Source of the DNA: Arthrobacter citreus
Lineage (GTDB): Bacteria; Bacillota; Bacilli; Bacillales; Bacillaceae_G
Length of the DNA stretch: 64,000 bases
Assembly: GCA_013200995.1 (NCBI GenBank)
Contig: CP053688.1
Coordinates: 186,001-250,000, forward strand
Reading direction: 5' to 3'
Shown here one piece after another: positions 23,768 to 35,168 of the stretch; position 1 is the first letter of the stretch; each line of letters starts with the position of its first letter. Position numbers and translations under genes: made by a program. The notes beneath the pieces were generated by a model, which was given only the letters and a program-made list of their open reading frames with translations, did no database searches and was not told the origin of the DNA.

Positions 23768-25870
23768 ATGAATAGTTTGCAAGCTTTAATTCTACGTTTT
23801 AAGAATCAGACTCTTGTCATATTACTATGTATTATTGCATTAGGCTTAACAAGTTTTCTTCTTTTAATTAGTCATGTTAGACCGGTAAAATACGATATTG
23901 AGCTTTTAGCAATCGCGAGTGACACTATTTATTCACCAATTACGATTGAAGATAAAGCAGCTACATATAAGAAGCGTCAAGAAGCTTCAGCAAGAGTAGA
24001 GGACGTTTTTAAATATGAAGAGGGTTATACGCAAAACCGAATTGACATAGTTAATTCAATTTTTGATATTGTAACAGAAGTAAAAACTAAAAATGCAAAA
24101 GATGATAAATTAAAAGGACAAGATCTTATTGATAAAGAAATAAGTGATGTTAAGAAACGATTACCAGACGATGTTCGTAAAAATTTTGAAGACAGTGTCT
24201 ATAGTACTTTATTAAGATCATCAGAAGAGCAGTTAAATATTTCTAAAGCATCATTAAATACTTCAATTAATAATGTGATGAGTGAAGAAATTACAACGAG
24301 TCAAATTGAGGATTCGCGTAGTAAGCTAAGAAACGAATTATCATACGTTAGTGTGAATCCTTCACTAAAAGATGCGATGATTTCAATTGGCGAATATGCT
24401 ATTATTCCAAACTACTTTTTTGATGCAGAAGAGACAAAAGAGAGAAGACGCATCGAAAGTGAAGGTGTAGATAGTGTTTATATTTTACAAGGACAAGTTT
24501 TAGTAAAAGCTGGTGAAACAATTACGAAGGAAAAATATGATCAATTAAAATTAGTCGGATTAATTCAAAGTAAACAATCAATTCAACCGTATATCGGCTT
24601 AATTTTATTAATTGGCGTATTAATGTATTTTGTAGTGAAGCAAACTGAAACGTTAAAAGAAAAGGGTAATGTTTATATTGTTGCATATTACATGATCATT
24701 ATTTTTACGATTTTAATTTTGAAAATTGTTAGTTTGTTTCAAAAGGTTGAATTTTCTGGTCTCGTATATGTAGCTCCAGTTGCAATAGGAACATTGTTAA
24801 TTAAGTTTTTATTAGGTAATCGATATTTAATGGTGTCGTCAATTATTTTCTCCATTTGTGGAAGTCTGATGTTTAATGAAGATGTGAATGGTGCGATTAA
24901 TTACTCGACTGGAATATATATTTTGTTTAGTTCAATCGCTGTTTTATTTTTAAATGAGGTAAAAAATAAACGTTCAATGATTTTACATGCTGGTTTCTTA
25001 ATTTCGCTTGTTAATATTGCCACTTTATTTTCGTTAATTCTAATTCGAAATGGTCAATATTCTTCAGTTGAGATCGGAATTTATTTATTAATGGGCTTAA
25101 CTTCCGGAGTTTTATCTAGTGTAATTACAATGGGGATTTTACCATTTGTTGAGGATTCTTTTGGGATGGTATCTTCATTTAAACTGGTTGAATTAGGTAG
25201 TCCTAATCATCCTTTATTAAGAAAAATTTTACTAGAGGCCCCAGGAACATATCATCATAGTATCATGGTTGCAAATTTGGCTGAAGGTGCATGTGAAGCA
25301 ATTGGAGCGAATGGTTTATTAGCAAGAGTCGGTGCATATTATCATGATATAGGCAAAACGAATAATCCAGGATACTTTATTGAGAATCAAATGGGTGGTC
25401 ATAATCCACATGATCGAATTAAACCGATTCGAAGTAAGGATATTATTATTAGGCATGTAAGTGATGGAGTAAAAATATTAAAAAAATATAATTTGCCTAA
25501 AGATATTATTGATATTGCAGCAGAGCATCATGGGACAACTTTATTAAAGTTTTTTTATTATAAAGAAAAAGAAAACAATCCTGATGTAAAGGAAATTGAT
25601 TTTCGATACCCAGGACCAAAAGCTCATTCGAAGGAATCTGCAATTGTTGGAATTGCTGATAGTGTTGAAGCTGCAGTACGTTCGTTAAAAGACCCGAATA
25701 TGGAAAAAATCGAAGCATTAGTTTCTTCAATCGTAAATGATCGTTTGAATGATGGTCAATTTTCAATGTGTGAATTAAACTTAAAAGAATTACATATTGT
25801 TGAGAAATCATTGTGTGAGACTTTAAAAGGTACTTTCCATTCAAGAATACAGTATCCAGATGAAAGATAA
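23768..25870 (+). CDS. pgpH: Cyclic di-AMP phosphodiesterase PgpH (7TM-HD family)
   Basis: A 700-aa membrane enzyme that hydrolyses c-di-AMP to pApA. Layout: N-terminal helix (18-38), extracellular 7TMR-HDED domain to about 270, seven membrane helices to about 465, and a cytoplasmic HD domain. Metal-binding motifs are PGTYHHSIMVANLAE, YYHDIGKTNNPGYF and AAEHHGTT, then GIADSVEAAVRS. It counters the cyclase CdaS encoded at 3718 and whichever housekeeping cyclase exists elsewhere. ATG 23768 follows AAAGGGG. It leads the run pgpH-ybeY-dgkA-cdd-era. Confidence 0.95.
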   Translation: MNSLQALILRFKNQTLVILLCIIALGLTSFLLLISHVRPVKYDIELLAIASDTIYSPITIEDKAATYKKRQEASARVEDVFKYEEGYTQNRIDIVNSIFDIVTEVKTKNAKDDKLKGQDLIDKEISDVKKRLPDDVRKNFEDSVYSTLLRSSEEQLNISKASLNTSINNVMSEEITTSQIEDSRSKLRNELSYVSVNPSLKDAMISIGEYAIIPNYFFDAEETKERRRIESEGVDSVYILQGQVLVKAGETITKEKYDQLKLVGLIQSKQSIQPYIGLILLIGVLMYFVVKQTETLKEKGNVYIVAYYMIIIFTILILKIVSLFQKVEFSGLVYVAPVAIGTLLIKFLLGNRYLMVSSIIFSICGSLMFNEDVNGAINYSTGIYILFSSIAVLFLNEVKNKRSMILHAGFLISLVNIATLFSLILIRNGQYSSVEIGIYLLMGLTSGVLSSVITMGILPFVEDSFGMVSSFKLVELGSPNHPLLRKILLEAPGTYHHSIMVANLAEGACEAIGANGLLARVGAYYHDIGKTNNPGYFIENQMGGHNPHDRIKPIRSKDIIIRHVSDGVKILKKYNLPKDIIDIAAEHHGTTLLKFFYYKEKENNPDVKEIDFRYPGPKAHSKESAIVGIADSVEAAVRSLKDPNMEKIEALVSSIVNDRLNDGQFSMCELNLKELHIVEKSLCETLKGTFHSRIQYPDER

Positions 25871-25879
25871 GGTGAGGTA

Positions 25880-26356
25880 ATGGTTCAATTAGAAATTGAT
25901 TTTATAGATGAAACGAATGAGGTTACAGAAGAACAACAATCTGATTTAACAGGGTTAATGGAGTGTGCTCTTGAGTATGAGGGTGTATCAGGAGACGTTG
26001 AAATTTCAATTTCATTTGTGGATGATGAAAGAATTCATGAAATTAATAAAGAATATCGAGAAAAAGATCGTGCTACTGATGTCATTTCATTTCCTATGGA
26101 AGAGTTAGGTGAAGGTGAAATTGAAATCGTTGGTGTAGATTTACCACGTACTCTAGGTGATATCGTTATATCGATTCCTACTACAAAAAGACAAGCTGAA
26201 GAGTATGGTCACTCATTCCGACGTGAATTAGGATTTTTAGCTGTTCACGGATGTTTACATTTACTTGGTTACGATCATATGAATGAAGCTGATGAAAAAG
26301 TAATGTTTACAAAACAAAAGGAAATATTAGAAAAATATGGCCTTGAAAGACTTTAA
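25880..26356 (+). CDS. ybeY: Endoribonuclease YbeY
   Basis: A 158-aa zinc metalloprotein that matures 16S rRNA and takes part in ribosome quality control. The zinc triad is in HGCLHLLGYDH near 127-137, preceded by the conserved YREKDRATDVISFPM and LGDIVISI. ATG 25880 is 9 nt after the pgpH stop with GGTGAGG upstream. It overlaps dgkA by 20 nt. Confidence 0.95.
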   Translation: MVQLEIDFIDETNEVTEEQQSDLTGLMECALEYEGVSGDVEISISFVDDERIHEINKEYREKDRATDVISFPMEELGEGEIEIVGVDLPRTLGDIVISIPTTKRQAEEYGHSFRRELGFLAVHGCLHLLGYDHMNEADEKVMFTKQKEILEKYGLERL

Positions 26357-26717
26357 AAAAAGATCGCGATTAGTTAGTTCTTTTGGATATGCATTTAGTG
26401 GCATTTTTAAAGTAATTAAGGAAGAAAGAAATATAAAAATTCACTTATTTGCAGCACTAGTTTCAGTCGGACTTGCAATTTATTTTCAAATTAGTCGAAT
26501 TGATTGGCTTATACTTATGCTGATCATTACAATTGTCATTTCGCTTGAACTTGTTAATTCTGCAATTGAAGCAGTTGTAGACTTAGCATCACCTGATCAG
26601 CATCCTTTAGCAAAAAAAGCGAAAGATGTGGCAGCAGGTGCAGTATTAGTCGCTGCAATCATTTCAATCATTATTGGAGCTTTGCTATTTTTTCCGTATT
26701 TTACTATACTACGTTAA
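26337..26717 (+). CDS. dgkA: Undecaprenol kinase / diacylglycerol kinase family
   Basis: A 126-aa enzyme with three membrane helices (about 35-52, 56-75, 97-118) that in Gram-positives phosphorylates undecaprenol. The family signature is RNIKIHLFAA followed by ELVNSAIEAVVDL (catalytic Glu and Asp region) and HPLAKKAKDVAAGAVL. It starts inside the end of ybeY at ATG 26337 and ends 44 nt before cdd. Role: supply of lipid carrier for wall synthesis, also linked to sporulation in B. subtilis. Confidence 0.93.
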   Translation: MALKDFKKRSRLVSSFGYAFSGIFKVIKEERNIKIHLFAALVSVGLAIYFQISRIDWLILMLIITIVISLELVNSAIEAVVDLASPDQHPLAKKAKDVAAGAVLVAAIISIIIGALLFFPYFTILR

Positions 26718-26761
26718 TAAGACCCCACTTCGTATTCGGGCGATATTAGGAGGCTACATAA

Positions 26762-28061
<1,300 letters not shown>

Positions 28062-28103
28062 GAGCGTTAGTAAGGAGTAAGGATTAGAGAATAGGAGAAA
28101 ATT

Positions 28104-28174
28104 TAAGCCTAAGATTTGTAGTTCTAAGGCTATTGGTCAAGGGTAAAGACCAAGATTTGTAGTTCTTAGGCTAT
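28104..28174 (+). repeat. Direct repeat AAGATTTGTAGTTCT in the era-yqzL gap
   Basis: AAGATTTGTAGTTCTAAGGCTAT at 28111 recurs 41 bp later at 28152 with one base changed (text shared: AAGATTTGTAGTTCT). Each copy can form a small AGCCT/AGGCT hairpin. The rest of 28062-28380 shows nothing else. Confidence 0.7.
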
Positions 28175-28380
28175 GCTTCTAAGTTTTAACAGGCTTAATC
28201 TTATTATTTTTATAACCCAACACATTTCCTTGGATTTTGCAAGCTTTTTATTTTTGATTTTAGTAAATTTTATACACATGAAAACCGGGAGAGAAGGTCA
28301 CATTATAAGTAAGCAGGGAAAGTAATTGGCTATAGGTAATGAGCAATGAGTTGTAGCTATTCTTGAAAGGTGGTTTCTCA

Positions 28381-28524
28381 ATGTTGAATTTTACCTGGGA
28401 TGTCTTTTCTAAAACTGGAAATGTTGAGACATATTTATTGTTTAAGCAGCTTGAACAAGAACATACGGATCAGAAAAGTTACATTGATGAAGAAATAGCT
28501 GATATTGATTCCCTACATACTTAA
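28381..28524 (+). CDS. yqzL: YqzL-like small protein
   Basis: A 47-aa protein beginning MLNFTWDVFSKTGNVETYLLFK, close to B. subtilis YqzL, with an acidic tail. It has no assigned function; its position just upstream of recO is conserved in Bacillaceae. ATG 28381 follows GAAAGGTGG at good spacing. It ends 27 nt before recO. Confidence 0.85.
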   Translation: MLNFTWDVFSKTGNVETYLLFKQLEQEHTDQKSYIDEEIADIDSLHT

Positions 28525-28551
28525 CCTTCATCCAATTGGATGGTGAGTTAT

Positions 28552-29337
28552 TTGTTACAGCGTGTAGAAGGAATTGTATTACGGGCAAACGCTTATGGAG
28601 AATCAAATGTTATCATTACTCTCTTAACAAGAGAATTAGGTAAGATAGGAGTTGTGGCAAGAGGGGCAAAGAAGACGAATAGTCGACTTGCTTCTGTTAC
28701 ACAACTCTTTACATATGGGGCGTTTTTAATTCAAAAAGGCTCAGGATTAGGCACATTAAGTCAAGGAGAGTTAATTGATTCATTTCGTGATTTAAGAGGT
28801 GATTTAATTGCAACTGCCTACGCTTCGATTGTTGTTGAGCTGACAGATAAAGCGGTGGATGAGAAGAAAAATAATCCGTATTTATTTGAGTTAGTTCTTC
28901 AATTGCTTCAACATATGAATGAAGGAGCAGACGCTGAAGTGTTGACTTATTTATTTATGACGAAAATGATTCCTGTTTTAGGATATCACCCGTTTTTTGA
29001 TCAATGTGTGAATTGTAGATGTAGTGCAAATGAAAATATCTTTGTTGCTTTTTCTGTGAAAGATGGTGGCTTTTTATGTCAGCGTTGTAAACATACTGAT
29101 CCTTATGCTTTTGTTGTTACTGAAAAGTCAGTGAAATTAATGAGACTGTTTTATCACTTTGATGTAAATCGTCTTGGGAAAATCGAGGTCAGTGAAGCGA
29201 CGAAGAAAAATTTACAACAAATCTTATTTTCTTATTATGATGAATATAGCGGGATCTATTTAAAATCACGTAAATTTTTAGAGCAATTAAAAGTTATGGA
29301 TAATTTTCTGAAAAATAATAAAGATTCTGAAACCTGA
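28552..29337 (+). CDS. recO: DNA repair protein RecO
   Basis: A 261-aa protein that loads RecA on SSB-covered DNA together with RecR. The N-terminal OB fold starts VEGIVLRANAYGESNVIITLLTREL, followed by GVVARGAKKTNSRLA, and a zinc-type CVNC...CQRC pair lies in the C-terminal part. I chose TTG 28552, which gives MLQRVEG, matching the family's usual MFQKVEG start, and places GGATGGTGAG 6 nt upstream; ATG 28540 would add four residues. In B. subtilis glyQ-glyS follow; here a terminator and ccpN follow. Confidence 0.92.
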   Translation: MLQRVEGIVLRANAYGESNVIITLLTRELGKIGVVARGAKKTNSRLASVTQLFTYGAFLIQKGSGLGTLSQGELIDSFRDLRGDLIATAYASIVVELTDKAVDEKKNNPYLFELVLQLLQHMNEGADAEVLTYLFMTKMIPVLGYHPFFDQCVNCRCSANENIFVAFSVKDGGFLCQRCKHTDPYAFVVTEKSVKLMRLFYHFDVNRLGKIEVSEATKKNLQQILFSYYDEYSGIYLKSRKFLEQLKVMDNFLKNNKDSET

Positions 29338-29373
29338 GGAAGGAAATAGGCTAACTATTTCCTTCTTTCTTTT
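29338..29373 (+). terminator. Terminator after recO
   Basis: GAAGGAAATAG / CTATTTCCTTC (29339-29349 with 29355-29365), loop GCTAA, T-rich tail. Confidence 0.9.
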
Positions 29374-29434
29374 TTAAATTGTAAAAATAGTATATAATAT
29401 TTATTAGAGAGTATAACATATTGGATAGTTAGGG

Positions 29435-30073
29435 GTGAGGAAGATCGAACTGACAAAAAGACAAACTCAAATTCTTGAAATTGTAAAAAACAATGGACCA
29501 ATTACAGGTGAACATATAGCAGATAAGCTAGCTCTTACTAGAGCTACGCTTCGCCCGGATTTAGCTATTCTTACAATGACTGGCTTTTTAGAGGCAAGAC
29601 CTCGAGTTGGATATTATTACACTGGAAGAACAAGTGGTGCTCAAGTAATTGATCGAATAAAAAAACTAACGGTAAAAGAGTTTCAAGCGATTCCTGTTGT
29701 AGTAGATCGAAGTTCGTCAGTGTATGACGCTATAGTTACAATGTTTCTTGAAGACGTAGGTACTTTATTTGTTGTTGATCAAAATTCGGTATTAACAGGA
29801 GTACTTTCAAGAAAAGATTTACTCCGTGCAAGCATAGGGAATAAAGATTTGCATACATTACCAGTAGATATTATTATGACGAGGATGCCAAACATTACAA
29901 TTTGTTATAAAGATGATACAATTTATAATGTAGCTAAGAGTTTAATTGAAAAACAAATTGATGCTGTCCCTGTTGTTCGTGAAAGTGAGCATGGACTTGA
30001 GGTAATTGGTCGATTTACAAAAACAAATTTTACTCGTGCGATTGTAGACTTAATGAACAATGATATGTTTTAG
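29435..30073 (+). CDS. ccpN: Gluconeogenesis repressor CcpN
   Basis: A 212-aa regulator: an N-terminal helix-turn-helix ([40 protein letters not shown]) and two CBS domains (about 85-140 and 148-205; [22 protein letters not shown]). In B. subtilis it represses gapB and pckA on glycolytic carbon and senses ATP/ADP. The GTG at 29435 aligns with the family start (M-x-x-IEL). ppsR follows after 20 nt as in B. subtilis, and the pair together governs flux between pyruvate and PEP. Confidence 0.94.
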   Translation: MRKIELTKRQTQILEIVKNNGPITGEHIADKLALTRATLRPDLAILTMTGFLEARPRVGYYYTGRTSGAQVIDRIKKLTVKEFQAIPVVVDRSSSVYDAIVTMFLEDVGTLFVVDQNSVLTGVLSRKDLLRASIGNKDLHTLPVDIIMTRMPNITICYKDDTIYNVAKSLIEKQIDAVPVVRESEHGLEVIGRFTKTNFTRAIVDLMNNDMF

Positions 30074-30093
30074 TAAAGTTAAGAGGTGAACAT

Positions 30094-30906
30094 ATGGGCA
30101 ATTCAATCGTTTATGTTGTATCAGATTCTGTTGGTGAAACAGCTGAGCATGTCGTAAAGGCGGCAATTAGTCAATTTCATCAAAAATTCGAGATTAGACG
30201 TGTACCATACGTTGAAGATAATGCAACATTAATTGAAATCGTTCAAGTAGCAAAAGAGAATAATGGAATTATTGTATTTACGTTAGTTAAACCTGACATG
30301 AGAAAGAAATTGTTGGATGAAGCGCAAAGTGCTGGAGTGATCGTTTACGATTTAATTGGTCCATTAATCGATAAAATTTCAACAACTCATAAACTTGAAC
30401 CTAGAAATGAACCCGGTGTAGTTCGTAAACTAGATGAAGATTATTTCCAACGTATTGAAGCAATTGAATTTGCGGTTAAATATGATGATGGAAGAGATCC
30501 TAGAGGGATTGAAAAAGCGGATATCGTATTAATAGGTGTGTCTCGAACATCTAAGACGCCTTTATCTCAATATTTAGCTCATAAAGGATTTAAAGTTGCC
30601 AATGTACCTTTAGTTCCAGAAGTAGACCCACCAGAACAATTGTTAAAAGTACCTAAAGAAAAATGCATTGGCTTAATGATTTCACCAGATAAATTAAACC
30701 ATATTCGAAAAGAAAGATTGATTTCATTAGGACTTCATGACGGTGCTAGCTATGCTAATATTTCTAGAATTGAAGAAGAGCTAAAGCATTTTAATAATGT
30801 TGTTAAACAAATCGGTTGTAAAGTAGTAGACGTTTCAAGTAAAGCTGTAGAAGAATCGGCTAATGTAATTTTAAATTATTATTACCAAAATAAACAGATT
30901 CGTTAA
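30094..30906 (+). CDS. ppsR: Pyruvate, phosphate dikinase regulatory protein (DUF299)
   Basis: A 270-aa bifunctional kinase/phosphorylase of the DUF299/YqfL family that acts on PPDK or PEP synthase. Features are [19 protein letters not shown] at the N-terminus, the P-loop [15 protein letters not shown] near 148-162, and [14 protein letters not shown]. It sits behind ccpN, with AGAGGTGAA before the ATG. A terminator lies at 30935. Confidence 0.93.
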   Translation: MGNSIVYVVSDSVGETAEHVVKAAISQFHQKFEIRRVPYVEDNATLIEIVQVAKENNGIIVFTLVKPDMRKKLLDEAQSAGVIVYDLIGPLIDKISTTHKLEPRNEPGVVRKLDEDYFQRIEAIEFAVKYDDGRDPRGIEKADIVLIGVSRTSKTPLSQYLAHKGFKVANVPLVPEVDPPEQLLKVPKEKCIGLMISPDKLNHIRKERLISLGLHDGASYANISRIEEELKHFNNVVKQIGCKVVDVSSKAVEESANVILNYYYQNKQIR

Positions 30907-30934
30907 TTTTTTTAGTTGATGATCTCTCGAGGCT

Positions 30935-30969
30935 AACACATTAGATTATTCTAATGTGTTTTCATCTTT
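30935..30969 (+). terminator. Terminator after ppsR
   Basis: Perfect 11-bp stem AACACATTAGA / TCTAATGTGTT (30935-30945 with 30950-30960), followed by TTCATCTTTTT. Confidence 0.8.
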
Positions 30970-31376
30970 TTATGGTAAAAGATAAAGTTTTAAAAAGATA
31001 ATAAATCTTCAGTGCTTATTGCTAGATTTCCTGGATGAAATAGATTATAATAAAAAATTGTATGAAATGAACTAATAATAGGTTTAACTTTTTATACTTA
31101 CGAATAAACTATGAATATGTGCTTCCTAGTTTATTGAAGGATGGAAATAAAACTACATAAATCGATACATGTTTTGAAGGAATTACAAAAGACGTGTAGA
31201 AATTAATCATAAGCGATAAATAAATGGGTTAAGGAAAACCAGAACTAGCAGTTGGATGCGATGCTTATGAACTACTGTAACACTTCTTTTTTCAGAATAA
31301 TTATTAATTCATATTTGACTTAAAAAAAGCTTTTAAAAATTAAGTGGAAAATATGGAAATATATTTGTCGAATCAT
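30970..31376. other. Gap where yqxD would be expected
   Basis: About 400 nt of AT-rich DNA without a supported gene; only a 9-bp inverted repeat (AATAAACTA / TAGTTTATT, about 31103-31134) without a T-run. B. subtilis has yqxD here. Confidence 0.5.
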
Positions 31377-31403
31377 GAAGGAATACAGTGAGTTTTATCG
31401 AAT
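31377..31403 (+). promoter_or_regulatory. Sigma-H promoter match before dnaG-sigA
   Basis: GAAGGAATA (31377-31385) fits RnAGGAwWW and ATCGAAT (31397-31403) fits RnnGAAT, spacer 11 nt, ending 24 nt before the dnaG start. In B. subtilis a sigma-H promoter also drives this operon. Confidence 0.7.
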
Positions 31404-31427
31404 AAAATAGTATATGGAGCTGTCAGT

Positions 31428-33236
31428 ATGGGAAACAGAATTCCCGATGAGCTTGTCGAACAAGTTCGTCAGTCAGTTGACATAGTTGATGTAGTGAGTG
31501 AATATGTTCCTCTGAAAAAACAAGGAAGAAATTATTTTGGACTATGTCCATTTCATGGAGAAAGCACACCATCTTTTTCTGTGTCTCCTGAAAAACAAAT
31601 TTTTCATTGTTTTGGATGCGGTGCTGGTGGTAATGCGATTTCTTTCATTATGCAGCTTGAAGGGCTAAATTTTCAAGAATCAGTCCATCAGCTTGCAAAG
31701 AAGACAAATGTCACTTTACCAACAGATACAATTGACACAGTAAAGAATCCGCAATCTACTGAGCTAGCCATTATGCTTGAAGCTCATGAGTTTGTTAAAA
31801 AGTACTATCATCATCTATTAGTTAACACAACAGAAGGTAAACAAGCGTTAGAATACTTAAATAACAGAGGAATTTCAAGAGAAGAAATAAAGCATTTCGA
31901 GCTTGGTGTTGCTTTAGATTCTTGGGATGCCGTTACGAAGGTATTAGAAAAACGTGGCTATTCAATGCCAATCATGGAAAAAGCTGGTCTAGTTGTTCGA
32001 AGTGAACGTGATGGTAATTACTATGATCGATTTCGAAATCGATTAATTTTTCCAATTCATAACCATCAAGGAAAAATTGTTGCATTCAGTGGAAGAATAA
32101 TGGGTGAAGGGTCACCAAAATATTTAAATAGTCCTGAATCATCAATTTTCCATAAAGGAAAATTATTATATCAGTTTTACCAAGCAAAAAATGTCATGCG
32201 AAAGCAAAATCGGGCTATTTTAATGGAAGGTTTTGCAGATGTTATATCGGCCTTTAAGGCTGGCGTCCATGATGCCGTTGCAACAATGGGAACTTCTTTA
32301 ACGGAGGATCAAGCAAAAGTCTTGAAAACTTCTGTTGATCAAATTATCATTTGTTACGACTCAGATCTAGCTGGTATTAATGCAGCAGAGAAAGCAGCTA
32401 AAATTCTTCAAAAAGAAGGATTTACAATTAAAGTTGCTCAAATGCCAGACGGCTTAGATCCTGACGAATATATTAGACAATTTGGTCCAGAAAAATTTAA
32501 TACCTCTATTATTGAAGCTAGTGTATCATTAATGAGTTTTAAAATGCAATATCATCGAAAAGGAAAAAATCTTTTAGATGAAACTGTTAAATTTCAGTAT
32601 TTAAAAGAAATGCTACAAGAAATTGCTAAACTAAGTCAACTGATCGAACAAGATTATTACTTAAATCAACTTTCAAAAGAGTTTTCTATTTCGATTGAAG
32701 TACTTAAGAAGGAATTTGGACAATATAGTAATCAGGCAAATCGTATATCTAATGTAACAGAAGTAAAAACTGATATCAAACGCGATATTACTTCTAAGAC
32801 GCTTCTTCCTGCGCATGTAAGAGCTGAACAATTACTTTTGGCTCATATGCTTAATAGCAGAGAAGTGACAGAAAAAGTAAGATCACAATATCAGGGTCTA
32901 TTCTACAATAATGATTATTCCGAGATTATAATCCATCTTTATGCTTATTATGAAGAGGGCAATGAGTCTAATATTAGTAAATTTATGAATTACCTTCCTT
33001 CAAAAGGGTTACTTGAAGTAGTTTCAAAAATTGTCAATTTACAGTTAGCACCTGAACTAACAGAGCGAGAGTTAAAGGATTATTTAGATGCATTAAACAA
33101 CTATGATAAACAACAACGTATACGTGAAAAAGAAATGGGTCTTAAAAAAGCTGAACGTGAAGGAGATTTTGTAAAAGCTGCAACGATCCTTCAACAAATT
33201 ACTCAGCTAAGGTCTAGTATGAAATATGTTAAATGA
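31428..33236 (+). CDS. dnaG: DNA primase
   Basis: The 602-aa RNA primase for replication. The CHC2 zinc site is C40, H43, C61, C64 ([19 protein letters not shown]); the TOPRIM domain has [15 protein letters not shown] near 260-275 and [17 protein letters not shown] near 305-320; the last 150 residues are the helicase-binding domain. It overlaps no neighbour but sigA's ribosome site follows its stop closely, and the operon order dnaG-sigA is conserved. Confidence 0.97.
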   Translation: MGNRIPDELVEQVRQSVDIVDVVSEYVPLKKQGRNYFGLCPFHGESTPSFSVSPEKQIFHCFGCGAGGNAISFIMQLEGLNFQESVHQLAKKTNVTLPTDTIDTVKNPQSTELAIMLEAHEFVKKYYHHLLVNTTEGKQALEYLNNRGISREEIKHFELGVALDSWDAVTKVLEKRGYSMPIMEKAGLVVRSERDGNYYDRFRNRLIFPIHNHQGKIVAFSGRIMGEGSPKYLNSPESSIFHKGKLLYQFYQAKNVMRKQNRAILMEGFADVISAFKAGVHDAVATMGTSLTEDQAKVLKTSVDQIIICYDSDLAGINAAEKAAKILQKEGFTIKVAQMPDGLDPDEYIRQFGPEKFNTSIIEASVSLMSFKMQYHRKGKNLLDETVKFQYLKEMLQEIAKLSQLIEQDYYLNQLSKEFSISIEVLKKEFGQYSNQANRISNVTEVKTDIKRDITSKTLLPAHVRAEQLLLAHMLNSREVTEKVRSQYQGLFYNNDYSEIIIHLYAYYEEGNESNISKFMNYLPSKGLLEVVSKIVNLQLAPELTERELKDYLDALNNYDKQQRIREKEMGLKKAEREGDFVKAATILQQITQLRSSMKYVK

Positions 33237-33265
33237 TTCGCGAACTTTTCGAAGGAGGGGAACAG

Positions 33266-34384
33266 ATGGCTGATAAATCGGCTCGTTCTAAAGATACGGA
33301 AACAGAAGTAACACTTGATCAAGTAAAAGCATTATTAATTGAAAATGGTAAAAAACGTGGTGTAATTACATATGAAGAGATTGCAGACCGCTTAAATGGT
33401 TTTGAAATTGATTCAGATCAATTGGAAGAATTTTATGAGCAATTAGGTGAACAAGGCATTGATATTGTTGGTGATGCTGATGATGAGCCTAGAGGAGCTC
33501 AATTAGAGAAGGAAGAAGAATTTGACTTAAATGATTTAAGTGTTCCTCCTGGTGTTAAAATTAATGACCCTGTACGTATGTACTTAAAAGAAATTGGTCG
33601 AGTTGATTTACTTTCTGGACAAGATGAAATCAACTTAGCGAAGCGAATTGAAGAAGGCGATGAAGAAGCTAAGCGTCGACTTGCAGAAGCTAACTTACGT
33701 TTAGTAGTAAGTATTGCAAAACGTTATGTTGGTCGCGGTATGCTTTTCTTAGACCTTATTCAAGAAGGAAATATGGGTTTAATTAAAGCCGTAGAGAAGT
33801 TCGATTATCGTAAAGGTTATAAATTTAGTACATATGCAACTTGGTGGATTCGTCAAGCAATTACTCGTGCTATTGCTGACCAAGCGAGAACAATTCGTAT
33901 TCCAGTTCATATGGTGGAAACAATCAACAAATTAATTCGAGTTCAACGTCAATTACTTCAAGATTTAGGTCGCGAACCATCTCCTGAAGAGATTGGTGAA
34001 GAAATGGATTTACCACCCGAAAAGGTACGAGAAATCCTTAAAATTGCTCAAGAACCAGTTTCATTAGAAACTCCAATTGGTGAAGAAGATGATTCACATT
34101 TAGGTGATTTCATTGAAGATTCTGAAGCTACTTCTCCAGCTGAACATGCAGCTTATGAAATGCTAAAAGAGCAATTAGAAGATGTTCTTGATACACTTAC
34201 AGATCGTGAAGAAAATGTTTTACGATTACGATTTGGTTTAGATGATGGACGTACTCGTACTTTAGAAGAAGTTGGTAAAGTATTTGGTGTAACACGTGAG
34301 CGTATCCGTCAAATCGAAGCTAAGGCTCTACGTAAATTACGTCATCCAAGCCGTAGTAAACGTTTAAAAGATTTCTTAGAATAG
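33266..34384 (+). CDS. sigA: RNA polymerase sigma factor SigA
   Basis: The 372-aa housekeeping sigma factor. Region 1.1 lies at about 10-75, region 1.2 at [16 protein letters not shown], region 2 includes [18 protein letters not shown] and [19 protein letters not shown] (-10 recognition), region 3 [11 protein letters not shown], and region 4 the helix-turn-helix [20 protein letters not shown] (-35 recognition). ATG 33266 follows GAAGGAGGGG; the in-frame ATG at 33233 overlaps dnaG and was rejected. Confidence 0.98.
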   Translation: MADKSARSKDTETEVTLDQVKALLIENGKKRGVITYEEIADRLNGFEIDSDQLEEFYEQLGEQGIDIVGDADDEPRGAQLEKEEEFDLNDLSVPPGVKINDPVRMYLKEIGRVDLLSGQDEINLAKRIEEGDEEAKRRLAEANLRLVVSIAKRYVGRGMLFLDLIQEGNMGLIKAVEKFDYRKGYKFSTYATWWIRQAITRAIADQARTIRIPVHMVETINKLIRVQRQLLQDLGREPSPEEIGEEMDLPPEKVREILKIAQEPVSLETPIGEEDDSHLGDFIEDSEATSPAEHAAYEMLKEQLEDVLDTLTDREENVLRLRFGLDDGRTRTLEEVGKVFGVTRERIRQIEAKALRKLRHPSRSKRLKDFLE

Positions 34385-34391
34385 GAAGTTC

Positions 34392-34426
34392 AAAAAGTTT
34401 ATCCTTAGTTGGGTAAACTTTTTTTT
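34392..34426 (+). terminator. Terminator after dnaG-sigA
   Basis: AAAGTTTATCC pairs with GGGTAAACTTT (34394-34404 with 34411-34421), one G-U pair, T8 tail. Confidence 0.9.
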
Positions 34427-35168
34427 GCTAAAAAAAATTATGAAAACGTTTTAAATAGTAAATATGTCATATAAAATATATTTGTCAAAATATATCGAAT
34501 GTCGGTACTAAAATTTTACATGTAGTGCTATGCTACATTCGGAGTATGAAATTCATCCAAATCTAAAAATGTTACATTAACTTTTAATAAAATTATTCAG
34601 AAGATAAAACAAAGGATATTTTAAGCAAAAATGGATATCATAAATCTAGTAGTAATTCCACCATTTAATACTTTTAGAAAGCTATTTACTTTATTTTACA
34701 GAATTGTCTTTAAATTTGCAAACACTCATTTATCCTACTTTTTTTAATATTTTATCTTTAGTTCAATACTCCTGATAATCTAAAAAGTAGTATGGAGACA
34801 AATTACCTATATCGCTTTTGCAATTATTTTCTTACTCTTCAGAATGGATTGGAAATATTACCAATCTTTTTCAAATATGATTTGGAGCAAATTAAAAGTT
34901 AAATGGATGACTTTGCAATTAAATGGTTTCTTAAAAAAACTTACTTATTTAGTTAATTCAAAGGATTGCTTATTTTTATTTAGAAATTGGAAATATGCTA
35001 TATTCAATGTAATCCTTTACAGTAGGAAGGTTTATATATTTATGAAATCGTTTAACAATTTTTAAATTTATCCAACTTAATACTTTTTTTATTGTTTTTA
35101 ATCGTATACAATAATAATGTTATAGTCATTAATTTTATTTTTTAAGGGGTTACATAAGGGGGATCATA
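34427..35168. other. 740-nt AT-rich gap without a supported gene
   Basis: Frames at 34631 (38 codons) and 34844 (73 codons) have no ribosome site and a composition of Phe, Leu, Lys and Asn expected from AT-rich noise. No repeat or hairpin with a T-run was seen. The cccA promoter must lie near its end. Confidence 0.5.

Noticed and set aside
31141..31206. 21-codon frame in the ppsR-dnaG gap as a yqxD remnant
   Set aside because: No resemblance to YqxD and no ribosome site.
34844..35065. 73-codon frame between sigA and cccA
   Set aside because: No ribosome site and a composition expected from AT-rich non-coding DNA.
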